33,312 nt of DNA from Brevundimonas sp. (GTDB lineage Bacteria; Pseudomonadota; Alphaproteobacteria; Caulobacterales; Caulobacteraceae): positions 1 through 33,312 of the forward strand of contig NZ_JANJTL010000092.1 of the NCBI RefSeq assembly GCF_024711105.1, read 5' to 3'. Below, piece after piece: positions 19,832 through 28,622 of this stretch (position 1 is the first letter of the stretch; every line of letters begins with the position of its first letter). The translations under genes and the position numbers were made by a program. Below the pieces are notes generated by a model. The model ran no database searches and had not been told where the DNA came from. It saw only the letters and a program-made list of their open reading frames with translations.

Positions 19832-20727
19832 ACCTCCCCGAAGTGCGCGGCAAGCTGCTCCTGAACGAGCCGCTGGGCCCCTACACCTGGTTCCGTGTCG
19901 GCGGCGCGGCGGATGCGTTGTTCATCCCGGCGGACGCCGATGACCTGGCGGGCTTCCTGAAGACGCTTGATCCCGCCGTCCCGGTCACGGTGCTGGGCGT
20001 CGGGTCAAACGTCATTGTGCGCGACGGGGGCGTGGAGGGCGTGGTCATCCGCCTGGCCGGGCGGCCGTGGGCGCAGGTGACGGCCGAGGGCGACACGATC
20101 ACGGCGGGCGCGGGCGCGCTGGATTCGATGGTGGCAAAGGCGAGCGCGAAGGCGGGGATCGAGGGGCTGGAGTTCTATGCGGGCATTCCCGGGACGATCG
20201 GCGGGGCCCTGACGATGAACGCGGGCTGTTACGGCGCGGAGAGCAAGGATGTCCTGGTCTCGGCCTGGGGCCTGGATCGCCGGGGCGAGCGGGTCGATTA
20301 TGCGCTGGCCGACTTCGGCTACACCTACCGCCATTCCGAGGCGCCGGCCGACATCATCTGGGTCGAGGCGACCTATCGGGGGACGCCCGCTGATCCCGCC
20401 AAGGTGCAGGCGAAGATCGACGAGATCACCTCGCGCCGCGAACAGACCCAGCCGATCCGCGAGAAGACCGGTGGCTCGACTTTCAAAAACCCGCCCGGCC
20501 ATTCGTCCTGGAAGCTGGTCGACGAGGCGGGCTGGCGCGGCAGGCTGCACGCCGTGACGGGCGGGGGCGCCAAGTTCTCGGAGCTGCACTCCAACTTCAT
20601 GATCAATCCAGGCGAGGCCACCGCCGCCGACATCGAGGGCCTGGGCGAGGCGGTGCGGGCGGATGTGCTCGAAAAAGCGGGCGTCCAGCTGGAGTGGGAG
20701 ATCAAGCGGATCGGGCGTCGGTCCTGA
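19828..20727 (+). CDS. murB: UDP-N-acetylenolpyruvoylglucosamine reductase MurB
   Basis: FAD enzyme that reduces UDP-GlcNAc-enolpyruvate to UDP-MurNAc with NADPH. It has 299 residues from GTG 19828, which overlaps the murC stop (GTGA); the ORF track start at 19789 lies inside murC. FAD-binding blocks [37 protein letters not shown] and [24 protein letters not shown] are present. The catalytic serine is in GGSTFKNP (Ser217), and [12 protein letters not shown] follows. The layout fits the type I/IIb forms common in alphaproteobacteria. Confidence 0.96.
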   Translation: MNLPEVRGKLLLNEPLGPYTWFRVGGAADALFIPADADDLAGFLKTLDPAVPVTVLGVGSNVIVRDGGVEGVVIRLAGRPWAQVTAEGDTITAGAGALDSMVAKASAKAGIEGLEFYAGIPGTIGGALTMNAGCYGAESKDVLVSAWGLDRRGERVDYALADFGYTYRHSEAPADIIWVEATYRGTPADPAKVQAKIDEITSRREQTQPIREKTGGSTFKNPPGHSSWKLVDEAGWRGRLHAVTGGGAKFSELHSNFMINPGEATAADIEGLGEAVRADVLEKAGVQLEWEIKRIGRRS

Positions 20728-20794
20728 GCCGGTAAACTCCGCGTAAACCCAAATGAGGGATTAACGAGGCTTCGCCCCTGCAAGAGCCGCGTTC

Positions 20795-21736
20795 ATGCCC
20801 CGCAACCCTTCCGAGACCCACGTCGCCGTCCTGATGGGTGGCTGGTCGTCGGAGCGGGACGTGTCGCTGGTGTCGGGCAAGGCCTGCGCCGACGCGCTGA
20901 GGCGCGTGGGCTATCGCGTGACCGAGGTGGATGTCGGCCGCGACCTGGCGGCGGTGCTGACGGCGCTCAAGCCTGACGTGGCCTTCAACGCGCTGCATGG
21001 CCCCTGGGGCGAGGACGGCTGCGTCCAGGGCGTGCTCGAGGTCTTAGGCGTCCCCTACACCCACTCCGGCGTGCTGGCCTCGGCGATGGCCATGGACAAG
21101 GACAAGTCCAAGGCGGTGCTGAAGGCGGCCGGCGTGCCGGTGCCGGGCGGCGGCCTGTTTGACCGCCATGAGGTGGCCCAGCGCCACGTGATCGAGCCGC
21201 CCTATGTGGTCAAGCCCAACGCCGAGGGCTCCTCGGTCGGGGTCTATCTGGTGCGCGAGGGCGCCAACGACTTCGTGACCGAGGTCGGCTCGCCCGACTG
21301 GCGCTATGGCGACGAGGTGATGGTCGAGCCCTATGTCGCCGGCAAGGAGCTGTGCGTCACCGTCATGGGCGAGGCCTCGGGTCCGCGCGCGCTGACGGTC
21401 ACCGACATCACGCCCGCCAAGGGCTTCTACGACTACGAGGCGAAATACGCGCCGGGCGGCTCGACGCACGAGCTGCCGGCGAAGCTGCCGGCCGCGATCT
21501 TCGAGCGCTGCCTAAGCGAGGCCGAACGGGCGCACGCCGCCATGGGCTGCCGCGGGGTGAGCCGCAGCGACTTCCGTTATGACGATGTTAAGGACGTTCT
21601 CGTCCTTCTCGAGATCAACACCCAGCCCGGCATGACGCCGACCTCGCTCGCGCCCGAGCAGGCGGCGTACGTGGGCATGGACTTCGAATCTCTGGTGCGG
21701 TGGATGGTCGAGGACGCCTCATGCCCGCGGTCGTAA
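20795..21736 (+). CDS. ddl: D-alanine:D-alanine ligase
   Basis: Makes the D-Ala-D-Ala dipeptide used by MurF, with an ATP-grasp fold. It has 313 residues. Blocks in order are [81 protein letters not shown] and, at the metal site, [21 protein letters not shown] 67-nt spacer follows murB and may hold an internal promoter, though I see no strong one. The 3' end overlaps ftsQ by 16 nt. Confidence 0.96.
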   Translation: MPRNPSETHVAVLMGGWSSERDVSLVSGKACADALRRVGYRVTEVDVGRDLAAVLTALKPDVAFNALHGPWGEDGCVQGVLEVLGVPYTHSGVLASAMAMDKDKSKAVLKAAGVPVPGGGLFDRHEVAQRHVIEPPYVVKPNAEGSSVGVYLVREGANDFVTEVGSPDWRYGDEVMVEPYVAGKELCVTVMGEASGPRALTVTDITPAKGFYDYEAKYAPGGSTHELPAKLPAAIFERCLSEAERAHAAMGCRGVSRSDFRYDDVKDVLVLLEINTQPGMTPTSLAPEQAAYVGMDFESLVRWMVEDASCPRS

Positions 21737-22584
21737 GGGGCGGTCGAAAGCAGGCGTCGCGGCCGGCTCCGCGCCGGGCCCCGGCGTCGCGCGGCCGGGC
21801 CTCGACGCGCCCCGCCGCCGGTCCGGCCCTGCTCGGCCGAGGATTCCTGTCGCCCGCGACGGTCTGGGTCGGGGCGGCCAGCCTGGCCGCGCTGGTCGTG
21901 GTCGTGGTGGCGGCCGGAGGGTGGGGACAGAGCATCGCGGCCTCGGTCGGGCACGGCGTCGACGCGCGGCTGGCCGACATGGGGTTCCGCCTGGAGCAGG
22001 TCGACATCCACGGGGCGACGCCGGCGGGTCAGCGCGCCATTCTTGATCGCCTGCGGCTGCAACGGGGGCAGCCGATCGTCGGGCTGGACCTCGAGCGGCT
22101 GCGCGCGGACGTCGAGGCGGTCGGCTGGGTCAGCGAGGCGCGCGTTGTCCGCCTGCTGCCTGACCGGCTGGTGATCCAGGTGACCGAGCGCCGGCCAATG
22201 GCCGTGTGGCAGAGCGCGGGCGCCGTGACGGTCGTCGACGGCCAGGGCGTGGTCATTCCCGGCGCCGACCCGGGACGTTTCGCGGCGCTGCCTCTGGTCG
22301 TCGGCGCGGGCGCGGGCGAGGCGGCCTCCGAGCTCGTGCCGATGATCGAGAATTTCCCGCGGCTGCGCGAGCGCCTCGAGGCCGCCGTGCGCGTGGACGA
22401 CCGGCGCTGGAACCTGCTGCTGAAGACGGGCGGCGTCATCCAGCTGCCGGCTGACGACCTGGACTCCGCCTTCGTGCAGCTGGAAGCGATGGATCAGCGT
22501 CAGCGTCTGCTCGACCTCGCCTTCGCGAGGGTCGACATGCGGGCGCCGGGCGAGGTGGCGGTGCAGCCGCGCGGGTCGGTTTGA
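21721..22584 (+). CDS. ftsQ: Cell division protein FtsQ
   Basis: Bitopic divisome protein that recruits FtsB and FtsL. It has 287 residues from ATG 21721, chosen because GAGGAC lies 7-10 nt before it; the GTG at 21700 lacks this. A long basic Arg/Ala/Pro-rich cytoplasmic tail (about 1-44) precedes one membrane helix (about 47-68, [21 protein letters not shown]). The POTRA domain ([27 protein letters not shown]) and the FtsQ domain ([29 protein letters not shown]) follow. It overlaps ddl by 16 nt. A hairpin lies in the 57-nt gap to ftsA. Confidence 0.95.
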   Translation: MPAVVRGGRKQASRPAPRRAPASRGRASTRPAAGPALLGRGFLSPATVWVGAASLAALVVVVVAAGGWGQSIAASVGHGVDARLADMGFRLEQVDIHGATPAGQRAILDRLRLQRGQPIVGLDLERLRADVEAVGWVSEARVVRLLPDRLVIQVTERRPMAVWQSAGAVTVVDGQGVVIPGADPGRFAALPLVVGAGAGEAASELVPMIENFPRLRERLEAAVRVDDRRWNLLLKTGGVIQLPADDLDSAFVQLEAMDQRQRLLDLAFARVDMRAPGEVAVQPRGSV

Positions 22585-22602
22585 TTTTGGGTTGAGGGCA
22601 GG

Positions 22603-22628
22603 GCGCGGAAGAATCCGCGCTCTTTATT
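22603..22628 (+). terminator. Terminator-like hairpin between ftsQ and ftsA
   Basis: GCGCGGA (22603-22609), loop AGAA, then TCCGCGC (22614-22620), followed by TCTTTATT. This is a perfect 7-bp GC stem with a 4-nt loop and a short U-rich tail, the layout of an intrinsic terminator or attenuator. It lies 13 nt before the ftsA SD core. It also contains a GAATC (GANTC) site across the loop and stem. Confidence 0.55.
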
Positions 22629-22641
22629 GGGGATTGGCTTG

Positions 22642-23970
22642 ATGACGCGTTCGGGTGCGGGCGGCGAGGCAGAAGGGCTGAAGCGGCTCGGGGCGGCGAG
22701 ACCCGCCCAGGTGGCGGCGCTCGACCTGGGCGCGTCCAAGGTGGCCTGTTTCATCATGACCCCGGACGGGGTGCGCCGCGCCGACGGCACCGTGCGCGTG
22801 GCCCACGCCGGCCACGTCCAGTCGCGCGGTGTGCGCGGGGGCGCCCTGATCGACATCGAGGCCGCGGCCGAGGCGATCGACCACGCCATGACGCGCGCCC
22901 AGCGGGACTGCGAGACGCCCGTCTCCAGCGTCATCGTCACCACCTCGATTGGCCAGCCCCAGAGCAGCCGGATCTCGGCGCAGGTCTCCCTGGGGAGCCG
23001 GCCCATCCGGGACGCCGATCTGGCGCGCGCCATCGCCTCGGCCCTGGGGCAGGCGCGCTTTCCAGGCCGGCGGCCGATCCACCTGCTTCCGATCCGCTGG
23101 AGCGTCGACGGCGCGCGCGGCGTACGCGATCCGCGCGGCTTGACTGGGCATCAGCTGGGCCTGGACCTGCTGGTCGTGACCATGGCCGAGACGGCGTTCA
23201 CCGCCATCGCGCATTCGCTGGCCCTGGCGCACCTGGATCTCGAAGGCGTCGTCGCCTCGCCCTTCATGTCGGCCCTGTCGGCGCTGGAGGAGGACGAGAA
23301 GGAGCTCGGCTGCGCCTGCATCGACATGGGCGCCGGCTCGACCACGGCGGCGATCTTCTCCGACGGTTCGCTGGTTCATGTCGACGGGGTGCCGGTGGGC
23401 GGCCATCACGTGACCGCCGACATCGCGCGCGGCCTGTCGACTTCGATGAACGGCGCCGAGCGGCTCAAGACAATGCACGGGTCCTGCATGGCCTCGGCGC
23501 ACGAGGACGGCGAGAAGATCGAGGCCCCGCCGCGCGGCGACGATCCGGGCGCCGGACCGATCGTGGTCGACCGGGGTATCGTCAAGAACATCATCGCTCC
23601 CCGCGTCGAGGAGACGCTGGAGCTGGTCCGCGATCGGCTGAAGGCGTCCGGAGCGCCGTTCGAGCCCGGCGCGAGCGTAGTCCTGACCGGCGGGGCCAGT
23701 CAGCTCAACGGCGTGCGCGAAATGGCCACGCGGGTGTTCGACCGCCCGGTGCGTCTGGCCCGGCCGATCCGCAGCCCGCACCTGGCCGACGCGGCCTCCG
23801 GCCCCGGATTCTGCGCTGCGGCGGGCGTGCTGGTCCGGGCCGCCTACGGTCCGCGCGAGGCGGTTTCGGCCAAGAAGCTGCTCACCGCGCGCATCGGACC
23901 GGCGGCCGCGCCACAGGTGCAGGGGGGCATGCTGAACCGTTTCGCGGGCTGGTTGCGCGAGAACCTCTGA
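22642..23970 (+). CDS. ftsA: Cell division protein FtsA
   Basis: Actin-like ATPase that ties FtsZ filaments to the inner membrane and recruits later division proteins. It has 442 residues from ATG 22642, with GGGGA 8 nt upstream; the TTG at 22627 is less likely. The phosphate-1 loop AALDLGASKVACFIM lies at about 25-39, the 1C domain holds GGALIDIEAAAEAIDHAM, the second phosphate loop is CIDMGAGSTTAAIF, and the adenosine motif is VVLTGGASQLNGV. It ends in an amphipathic helix (MLNRFAGWLRENL) that should bind the membrane. It is 188 nt upstream of ftsZ, which has its own control region. Confidence 0.97.
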   Translation: MTRSGAGGEAEGLKRLGAARPAQVAALDLGASKVACFIMTPDGVRRADGTVRVAHAGHVQSRGVRGGALIDIEAAAEAIDHAMTRAQRDCETPVSSVIVTTSIGQPQSSRISAQVSLGSRPIRDADLARAIASALGQARFPGRRPIHLLPIRWSVDGARGVRDPRGLTGHQLGLDLLVVTMAETAFTAIAHSLALAHLDLEGVVASPFMSALSALEEDEKELGCACIDMGAGSTTAAIFSDGSLVHVDGVPVGGHHVTADIARGLSTSMNGAERLKTMHGSCMASAHEDGEKIEAPPRGDDPGAGPIVVDRGIVKNIIAPRVEETLELVRDRLKASGAPFEPGASVVLTGGASQLNGVREMATRVFDRPVRLARPIRSPHLADAASGPGFCAAAGVLVRAAYGPREAVSAKKLLTARIGPAAAPQVQGGMLNRFAGWLRENL

Positions 23971-24007
23971 TGCGGGCCCCCGCAACGCGGGGAAATCCAA
24001 GCGTTAC

Positions 24008-24087
24008 GGTTAACAAAATCCTCGAAAGAATCACGACTCAGGCTATCGCGGTAACGACGCGTTAAGGTTGGTGGTTTTCCATTAACC
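24008..24087 (+). promoter_or_regulatory. ftsZ control region: two GANTC sites, TTAACC half-sites, possible -10
   Basis: GAATC (24028-24032) and GACTC (24035-24039) are two GANTC sites of the CcrM methyltransferase only 2 nt apart. The second reads TGAGTCG on the minus strand, matching the YGAKTCG preference that I recall for GcrA. GCTATCGC (24042-24049) weakly resembles a Caulobacter -10 box. TTAACC-type CtrA half-sites occur as GGTTAA (24008-24013) and TTAACC (24082-24087), but no full TTAA-N7-TTAA is present. In Caulobacter crescentus ftsZ is known to depend on CcrM methylation and on CtrA. That the same holds here is inference. Confidence 0.55.
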
Positions 24088-24141
24088 TCGTCCGTGATCG
24101 ACGCTTCGGCCAGGCGGGGTCGTTGTCGTCACCGGACATCC

Positions 24142-24147
24142 AGGAGG
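24142..24147 (+). promoter_or_regulatory. Ribosome-binding site deciding the ftsZ start
   Basis: A perfect AGGAGG lies 11 nt before the ATG at 24159. The spacing is a little long. The TTG at 24123 in the ORF track is upstream of this site, so the site supports the internal ATG. Confidence 0.55.
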
Positions 24148-24158
24148 TCGGTGAAGGC

Positions 24159-25718
24159 ATGCGTGATCTGGGTCTTTCGGCGCCGAAGGCGACGGAGTTG
24201 AAGCCACGTATCGTGGTCTTCGGTGTTGGCGGGGCCGGCGGCAACGCGGTCAACAACATGATCGACGCCGGGCTGGAGGGCTGCGAGTTCGTCGTGGCCA
24301 ACACCGACGCCCAGCACCTGGCGCATTCGCACTGCGATTCCCGAATCCAGCTGGGCGCGACAATCACGCAAGGTCTGGGCGCCGGCGCTCACCCCGAAGT
24401 GGGCATGAACGCGGCCGAGGAGTCCGAGGACGAGATCCACGCGCACCTCGACGGCGCGCACATGGTCTTCATCACCGCCGGCATGGGCGGCGGCACCGGC
24501 ACGGGCGCGGCGCCCGTCATCGCCAAATGCGCGCGTGACCGCGGCATCCTGACCGTCGGCGTCGTCACCAAGCCCTTCAGCTTCGAAGGCCGCCACCGCA
24601 TGCGGCTGGCCGACGCGGGCATCGCCGAGCTGCAGCGCTACGTCGATACCCTGATCGTCATTCCGAACCAGAACCTGTTCCGCATCGCCAACGAGAAGAC
24701 CGGCTTCACCGAGGCCTTCGGCCTGGCCGACCAGGTGCTGCTGGCTGGCGTGCGTTCGATCACCGACCTGATGGTGCTGCCGGGGCTGATCAACCTCGAC
24801 TTCGCCGACGTCCGCGCGGTCATGTCCGAAATGGGCAAGGCGATGATGGGAACGGGCGAGGCCCAGGGCGAGGAGCGCGCGATCAACGCCGCCATGGCCG
24901 CCATCCAGAACCCGCTGCTGGACGACACCTCGCTGCGCGGCGCCAAGGCCGTGCTGGTGAACATCACCGGCGGCAACGACATGACCCTGATGGAGGTCGA
25001 CGAGGCCGCCAACATCATCTGGGGCGAAGTCGATCCGGAAGCCAACTTCATCTTCGGCGCGGCCTTCGACGCCTCGCTGGAAGGAAAGCTGCGCGTGTCG
25101 GTGGTCGCCACCGGCATGGACGAGGTCGCCATCCAGAAGATCGAGCCCTCGGCCCCGGCCCGCCGCGTCGAGGCCGTCGCGCCCCAGCCGATCATCCAGC
25201 CCGCTCCGATCCCGCAGCCCCAGCCGGTCATCGAGCCCAGCTTCGGCGTCCGGCAGCCGGAGCCGGCCGTGCGCCGCGCCCAAGCGGACCTGGAGATCGC
25301 CGCCCGGGCCATCGAGACGCCCCACATCCCGGAACCCGTCCCTCAGCAAGCCGCCACGGCCGAGCCGCGCATCATCGGCCGTATCGTCGATCCGGCGGTG
25401 GAGGAGATGGAAGAGCAGGGCGACCTGTATCTCACCGAACCCGCGCCGCAGCCTCGTTCTGCCCAGCCCCGCGCCGAACAGCCCGCCCCGCGCTTGCGGC
25501 CGGACGCCTATGAGGACGACGGCCTGTTCATGCCGCGCGCCGAGCCCAAGCCGCAGAAGTGGTCCCTGTTCGGCCGCCGCCGGCCCGATCCGGAGCCGCC
25601 GTTGGAGCGCGCGCCGCAGATGCGCACGGTCCAGCAGGAGCAGCCTCAGCCAACCGAAGTTGCCACGCCGGAAGACGACCTGGAGATTCCCTCCTTCCTG
25701 CGCCGCCTGGCCAACTAG
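24159..25718 (+). CDS. ftsZ: Cell division GTPase FtsZ
   Basis: Tubulin homologue that forms the Z-ring. It has 519 residues from ATG 24159 ([18 protein letters not shown]), which resembles Caulobacter FtsZ at the N-terminus. The GTP-binding core has [15 protein letters not shown] and the tubulin signature GGGTGTG (110-116), and the catalytic loop carries [15 protein letters not shown]. The core ends near residue 325. A disordered linker of roughly 180 residues, rich in Pro, Gln, Ala and Glu, follows, as in Caulobacter where the linker is also long. The C-terminal peptide [13 protein letters not shown] should bind FtsA and other partners. A TTG 12 codons upstream is the alternative start. Confidence 0.97.
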   Translation: MRDLGLSAPKATELKPRIVVFGVGGAGGNAVNNMIDAGLEGCEFVVANTDAQHLAHSHCDSRIQLGATITQGLGAGAHPEVGMNAAEESEDEIHAHLDGAHMVFITAGMGGGTGTGAAPVIAKCARDRGILTVGVVTKPFSFEGRHRMRLADAGIAELQRYVDTLIVIPNQNLFRIANEKTGFTEAFGLADQVLLAGVRSITDLMVLPGLINLDFADVRAVMSEMGKAMMGTGEAQGEERAINAAMAAIQNPLLDDTSLRGAKAVLVNITGGNDMTLMEVDEAANIIWGEVDPEANFIFGAAFDASLEGKLRVSVVATGMDEVAIQKIEPSAPARRVEAVAPQPIIQPAPIPQPQPVIEPSFGVRQPEPAVRRAQADLEIAARAIETPHIPEPVPQQAATAEPRIIGRIVDPAVEEMEEQGDLYLTEPAPQPRSAQPRAEQPAPRLRPDAYEDDGLFMPRAEPKPQKWSLFGRRRPDPEPPLERAPQMRTVQQEQPQPTEVATPEDDLEIPSFLRRLAN

Positions 25719-25737
25719 GCGCAATCAGCCAGCCCCG

Positions 25738-25766
25738 ACGCCGCTCGCGCCCCGCGCGAGCGGCGT
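25738..25766 (+). terminator. Hairpin downstream of ftsZ
   Basis: ACGCCGCTCGCG (25738-25749), loop CCCCG, then CGCGAGCGGCGT (25755-25766): a perfect 12-bp stem 19 nt after the ftsZ stop. Only TTCG follows, so it lacks a U-run. It may end transcription with help, or protect the 3' end of the ftsZ mRNA. It separates ftsZ from lpxC. Confidence 0.6.
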
Positions 25767-25888
25767 TCGCCTATGCAGAGCAAGGCGAAACAAAGCGAAA
25801 CTCGAGTTCAGTTTCTCAAGCGAACCATCACGGTTAAGGCGACCGTGGGGCGGGCCGCGTGTGCGGCCAGAGTAGAGGTTTCGGTCGA

Positions 25889-26785
25889 GTGACGCCGAAG
25901 GAACAGCACGAGCACACCCTGGCGGGTCCGGCGATCTGCGCCGGCGTCGGCGTGCATTCGGGCGAGCGCGTGCGCCTGTCGATCCGTCCGGCCCCGGCCG
26001 GCCACGGCGTCGTCTTCGTGCGCGCCGACGTGCGGGACCGCGACAACCGCGTGCCGGTTTCTGGCGAGGCCGTCATCGACGCCCGGCTGAACACCACCAT
26101 CGCCAACGCCGAGGGCGTGACCGTCTCGACGATCGAGCACTTGATGGCGGCCCTGGCCGCGCTCGGCGTGTCCAACGCCGTGGTGGAGCTCGACGGGCCG
26201 GAACTGCCGATCATGGACGGCTCGGCCTTGCCGTTCGTCCAGCTGCTCGACCGCGCCGGCTTCCGCCGCCAGGAGACGCCGCAGCGCTTCATCGAGGTGC
26301 TGGAGCCGATCGAGGTCACAGACGGAGACAAGTGGGCCCGGCTCACGCCGTGCGACCGCTACGAGATGGCTTTTGAGATCGATTTCGACTCGGCCGTGAT
26401 CGGGAACCAACGGGTGGACTTCGTCGTCGACGAACAGACCTTCCGCGACGAGATCTGCGCCGCGCGCACCTTCGGCTTCGCCCATGAGGTCGAGGCGCTG
26501 CGCCGCGCCGGCCTGGCCCGCGGCGGCAGCCTGGAGAACGCGGTCGTCATCGACGGTGATGTGATCCTCAATCCGGGCGGCCTGCGCATGGAGCGCGAGT
26601 TCGTGCGGCACAAGGCGCTGGACGCGATCGGCGACCTCTATGTGCTCGGCGCGCCTCTACTGGCCCGCTACGAGGGCTTCAAGGGCGGCCACGCCCTGAA
26701 CAACAAGTTGGTCCGCGAAATGCTGGCCCGGCCCGAGGTCTGGCGCGTGGTGACCCGCACGCCGGAGCTGGCGCAGAGCGCTTAG
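25889..26785 (+). CDS. lpxC: UDP-3-O-acyl-N-acetylglucosamine deacetylase LpxC
   Basis: Zinc enzyme for the first committed step of lipid A synthesis, in the cytoplasm. It has 298 residues from GTG 25889 (MTPKEQHEHTLAGPAICAGVGVHSG), which fits the family N-terminus and has AGAGG 10 nt upstream; the GTG at 25859 is the alternative. Zinc ligands His84 (TIEHLMAAL), His241 and Asp245 (HKALDAIGDL), the general base Glu83 and catalytic His268 (GGHALNNK) are present. A small inverted repeat CACGGT...ACCGTG (25829-25847) lies in the 170-nt leader. Its stop codon overlaps that of the convergent pgeF. Confidence 0.97.
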   Translation: MTPKEQHEHTLAGPAICAGVGVHSGERVRLSIRPAPAGHGVVFVRADVRDRDNRVPVSGEAVIDARLNTTIANAEGVTVSTIEHLMAALAALGVSNAVVELDGPELPIMDGSALPFVQLLDRAGFRRQETPQRFIEVLEPIEVTDGDKWARLTPCDRYEMAFEIDFDSAVIGNQRVDFVVDEQTFRDEICAARTFGFAHEVEALRRAGLARGGSLENAVVIDGDVILNPGGLRMEREFVRHKALDAIGDLYVLGAPLLARYEGFKGGHALNNKLVREMLARPEVWRVVTRTPELAQSA

Positions 26786-27552
26786 AGCGCAATCGCGCTC
26801 ATCTGCCGGCCGAAGTCCGGCTCTCCTCGCAGGAAGGCGCGGCGGTTTGAATAGAACCGCCCCTCGTCCGCGCGCGTATCGTGGCCGGTCCAGGCGCTCT
26901 GTCCGATGCCCGCAGCCTCCAGACGTGAGAGGACGAAGCCGGGAAGGTCGAACAGCCGCTTGTCGGGAGCCGCCCCTGGGATGAAGAACCGGCCCGAGCC
27001 GGGGGCCTCGGCGAGGAAGCGCGCCTCGAAGGCCTCATCCACTTCGTAGCTGGCCTGGGCGATGGTCGGTCCGACGACGGCGACCATGCGCGCTGGCTCG
27101 GCGCTGAGGCCCTGCATGGCTGTGACAGCTGCCTCGATCACCCCGCCGATAGCCCCCTTCCAGCCGGCGTGGGCCGCGCCGACCACGCCGGCTTTAGGGT
27201 CGGCAAGCAGGATGGGTGCGCAGTCGGCCGTGAGCACGGCGCAGATCACGCCGGGCGCAGCCGTGACCGAGGCGTCGCCTTCTGGCCGCCGGCCGCGCCA
27301 GCCCGTCTCGGCGACGTGGGCGATGGCCGAATGCACCTGATAGCAAGCGGCCAGGTCGTCGAGGGTCCCGCCCATCCATGCGGCCACGCGGCGGCGGTTC
27401 TCAGCCACGGCGGCGGGATCGTCCTTGGAGCCGACGCCGGTGTTCAGACCCTCGTAGACGCCCGTCGAGACGCCGCCCTGGCGGGTGAAGAACCCGTGGC
27501 GCACGCCCGCCTGCTGGAGCAGGGGGTGGGTGATGGGCCTCAGCCCGCTCAT
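26782..27552 (-). CDS. pgeF: Peptidoglycan editing factor PgeF (laccase-domain, YfiH/YlmD family)
   Basis: Family of Cu/Zn-binding cytoplasmic enzymes. E. coli YfiH (PgeF) keeps L-Ser out of the first stem-peptide position, and relatives act on purine nucleosides. It has 256 residues from ATG 27552, which overlaps the preceding gene by 4 nt; the ORF-track start adds 15 residues inside that gene. The three metal ligands are visible: His74 (CYQVHSA), Cys111 (TADCAPILL) and His128 (AAHAGWKGA). FFTRQGGVSTGVYEGLN at the start is typical. It is last in an operon with lgt and the MidA-like gene and ends on the lpxC stop. Confidence 0.92.
   Translation of the reverse strand: MSGLRPITHPLLQQAGVRHGFFTRQGGVSTGVYEGLNTGVGSKDDPAAVAENRRRVAAWMGGTLDDLAACYQVHSAIAHVAETGWRGRRPEGDASVTAAPGVICAVLTADCAPILLADPKAGVVGAAHAGWKGAIGGVIEAAVTAMQGLSAEPARMVAVVGPTIAQASYEVDEAFEARFLAEAPGSGRFFIPGAAPDKRLFDLPGFVLSRLEAAGIGQSAWTGHDTRADEGRFYSNRRAFLRGEPDFGRQMSAIAL
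26785..26800. terminator. Small hairpin at the lpxC/pgeF junction
   Basis: GAGCGC-AATC-GCGCTC (26785-26800) is a perfect 6-bp stem at the shared 3' ends, mostly inside the end of pgeF. There is no U-run on either strand. It could slow both convergent polymerases, but this is weak. Confidence 0.3.
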
Positions 27553-28622
27553 CGCTCGAACCCCGGCACGGCCAGCGATTTCGGCGAGAAGATGCAAGCG
27601 GCCTTGAACAGGGTTCCCATTTCGTCGAGAGCGGTGAGGCGGCGCAGTTGCCGGTCGACGACCTCGGCGGCCTCAGGGCGACCCGCCTTGAGGCGCTCGG
27701 CGCGCGCGCGGATCCCCAGCCGTTCGAGGAACTCGCCCTGGCCGCGGCAGCCGGTGACGTCGGCCCCGGCGCGGACGGCGGCGCCCAGCACCGCGGGGAA
27801 ATCCGCCCACATGGTCAGGTCGGCCTGGCCGGGCGCCTCCAGCGGATGGATCTTGCGGTGGCGGATCAGGGCCTGGAGCGTGTCGCCGGCCTCCGGCCGG
27901 TCGCGGCCGTAGTCGATCAGCAGGGCGGCGCCGCCGTGCGTGTTCACCAGTTCGGCCAGGCCCTCGGCGAACATGGCCTGGGCCGCGCAGACCTCGACCA
28001 CCTGGCCGGGTTCGACCGCGAAGGTGGGCCGGATGAAGCCGCCGCTGATCGGCGAATGGCCGAAGACCAGTTCGCCGTCCTCGTCGACGCCGACGCGACG
28101 CTCCGCCCAGCCGTCGTCGGTCTTCACGAACTGGCGGCCGGGCATGCAGTCCAGCACCTCGTTGGCGATGAGGATGACCGGCCCCTCGGGAGCGATCTCG
28201 TCGAGCGAGCGGACGAAGCGCGGCGGCAGGTCCGATTGCGAGAGGCGGCGCGCCTGGATTTCCCTGAGCGGCGCGCTCGGCTCGATCAGGGTCAGCTGCG
28301 CGGCCTGGAGGAAGGCAGGATCGGCCCGCGCGGCGCGCAGGGCGTCCTCCATCAGCGTGCCATCGCCGGGGCCGACCTCGACCAGCTGGACGTGGTCGGG
28401 CGCGCCGAGGCGGCGCCATGTCTCGACCGCCCAAAGGCCGATCAGCTCGCCGAACATCTGGCTGACCAGGGGCGCGGTGATGAAGTCGCCCTCGGCGCCC
28501 AGCCGCGGCCGCGTGGCGTAGTAGCCGTCGCGCGGGTCGTGCAGGCAGCGGGTGACGTAATCGGCGATGGTGAGCGGCCCGCCCTCGGCGATGTCGCGGA
28601 CCAGCCGCTCCTTCAGGCTCAT
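27549..28622 (-). CDS. MidA/NDUFAF7-like class I SAM-dependent methyltransferase
   Basis: Methyltransferase-fold protein of 357 residues. The mitochondrial relative NDUFAF7 dimethylates an arginine of complex I subunit NDUFS2, so a role in respiratory complex assembly is possible but unproven in bacteria. Motifs are ITAPLVSQMFGELIG, the SAM loop VEVGPGDGTLMEDALR, LIANEVLDCMPGRQFV and ALLIDYGRDRP, in the family order. The start at 28622 (MSLKERLVRDIAEGGPLTIADYV) overlaps the lgt stop by 4 nt, and the stop overlaps the pgeF start by 4 nt, so the three genes are translationally coupled. The ORF-track start at 28856 is inside lgt. Confidence 0.92.
   Translation of the reverse strand: MSLKERLVRDIAEGGPLTIADYVTRCLHDPRDGYYATRPRLGAEGDFITAPLVSQMFGELIGLWAVETWRRLGAPDHVQLVEVGPGDGTLMEDALRAARADPAFLQAAQLTLIEPSAPLREIQARRLSQSDLPPRFVRSLDEIAPEGPVILIANEVLDCMPGRQFVKTDDGWAERRVGVDEDGELVFGHSPISGGFIRPTFAVEPGQVVEVCAAQAMFAEGLAELVNTHGGAALLIDYGRDRPEAGDTLQALIRHRKIHPLEAPGQADLTMWADFPAVLGAAVRAGADVTGCRGQGEFLERLGIRARAERLKAGRPEAAEVVDRQLRRLTALDEMGTLFKAACIFSPKSLAVPGFER

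Noticed and set aside
24062-24085. Full CtrA site (TTAA-N7-TTAA) before ftsZ
   Set aside because: The two TTAA are 16 nt apart rather than 7, so only half-sites can be claimed.
24129-25724. 531-aa minus-strand ORF opposite ftsZ
   Set aside because: Mirror of the ftsZ reading frame; no domain and atypical composition.
25829-25847. Small inverted repeat CACGGT...ACCGTG before lpxC
   Set aside because: Only 6 bp with a 7-nt loop; too short to claim a regulatory role, so it is only mentioned under lpxC.
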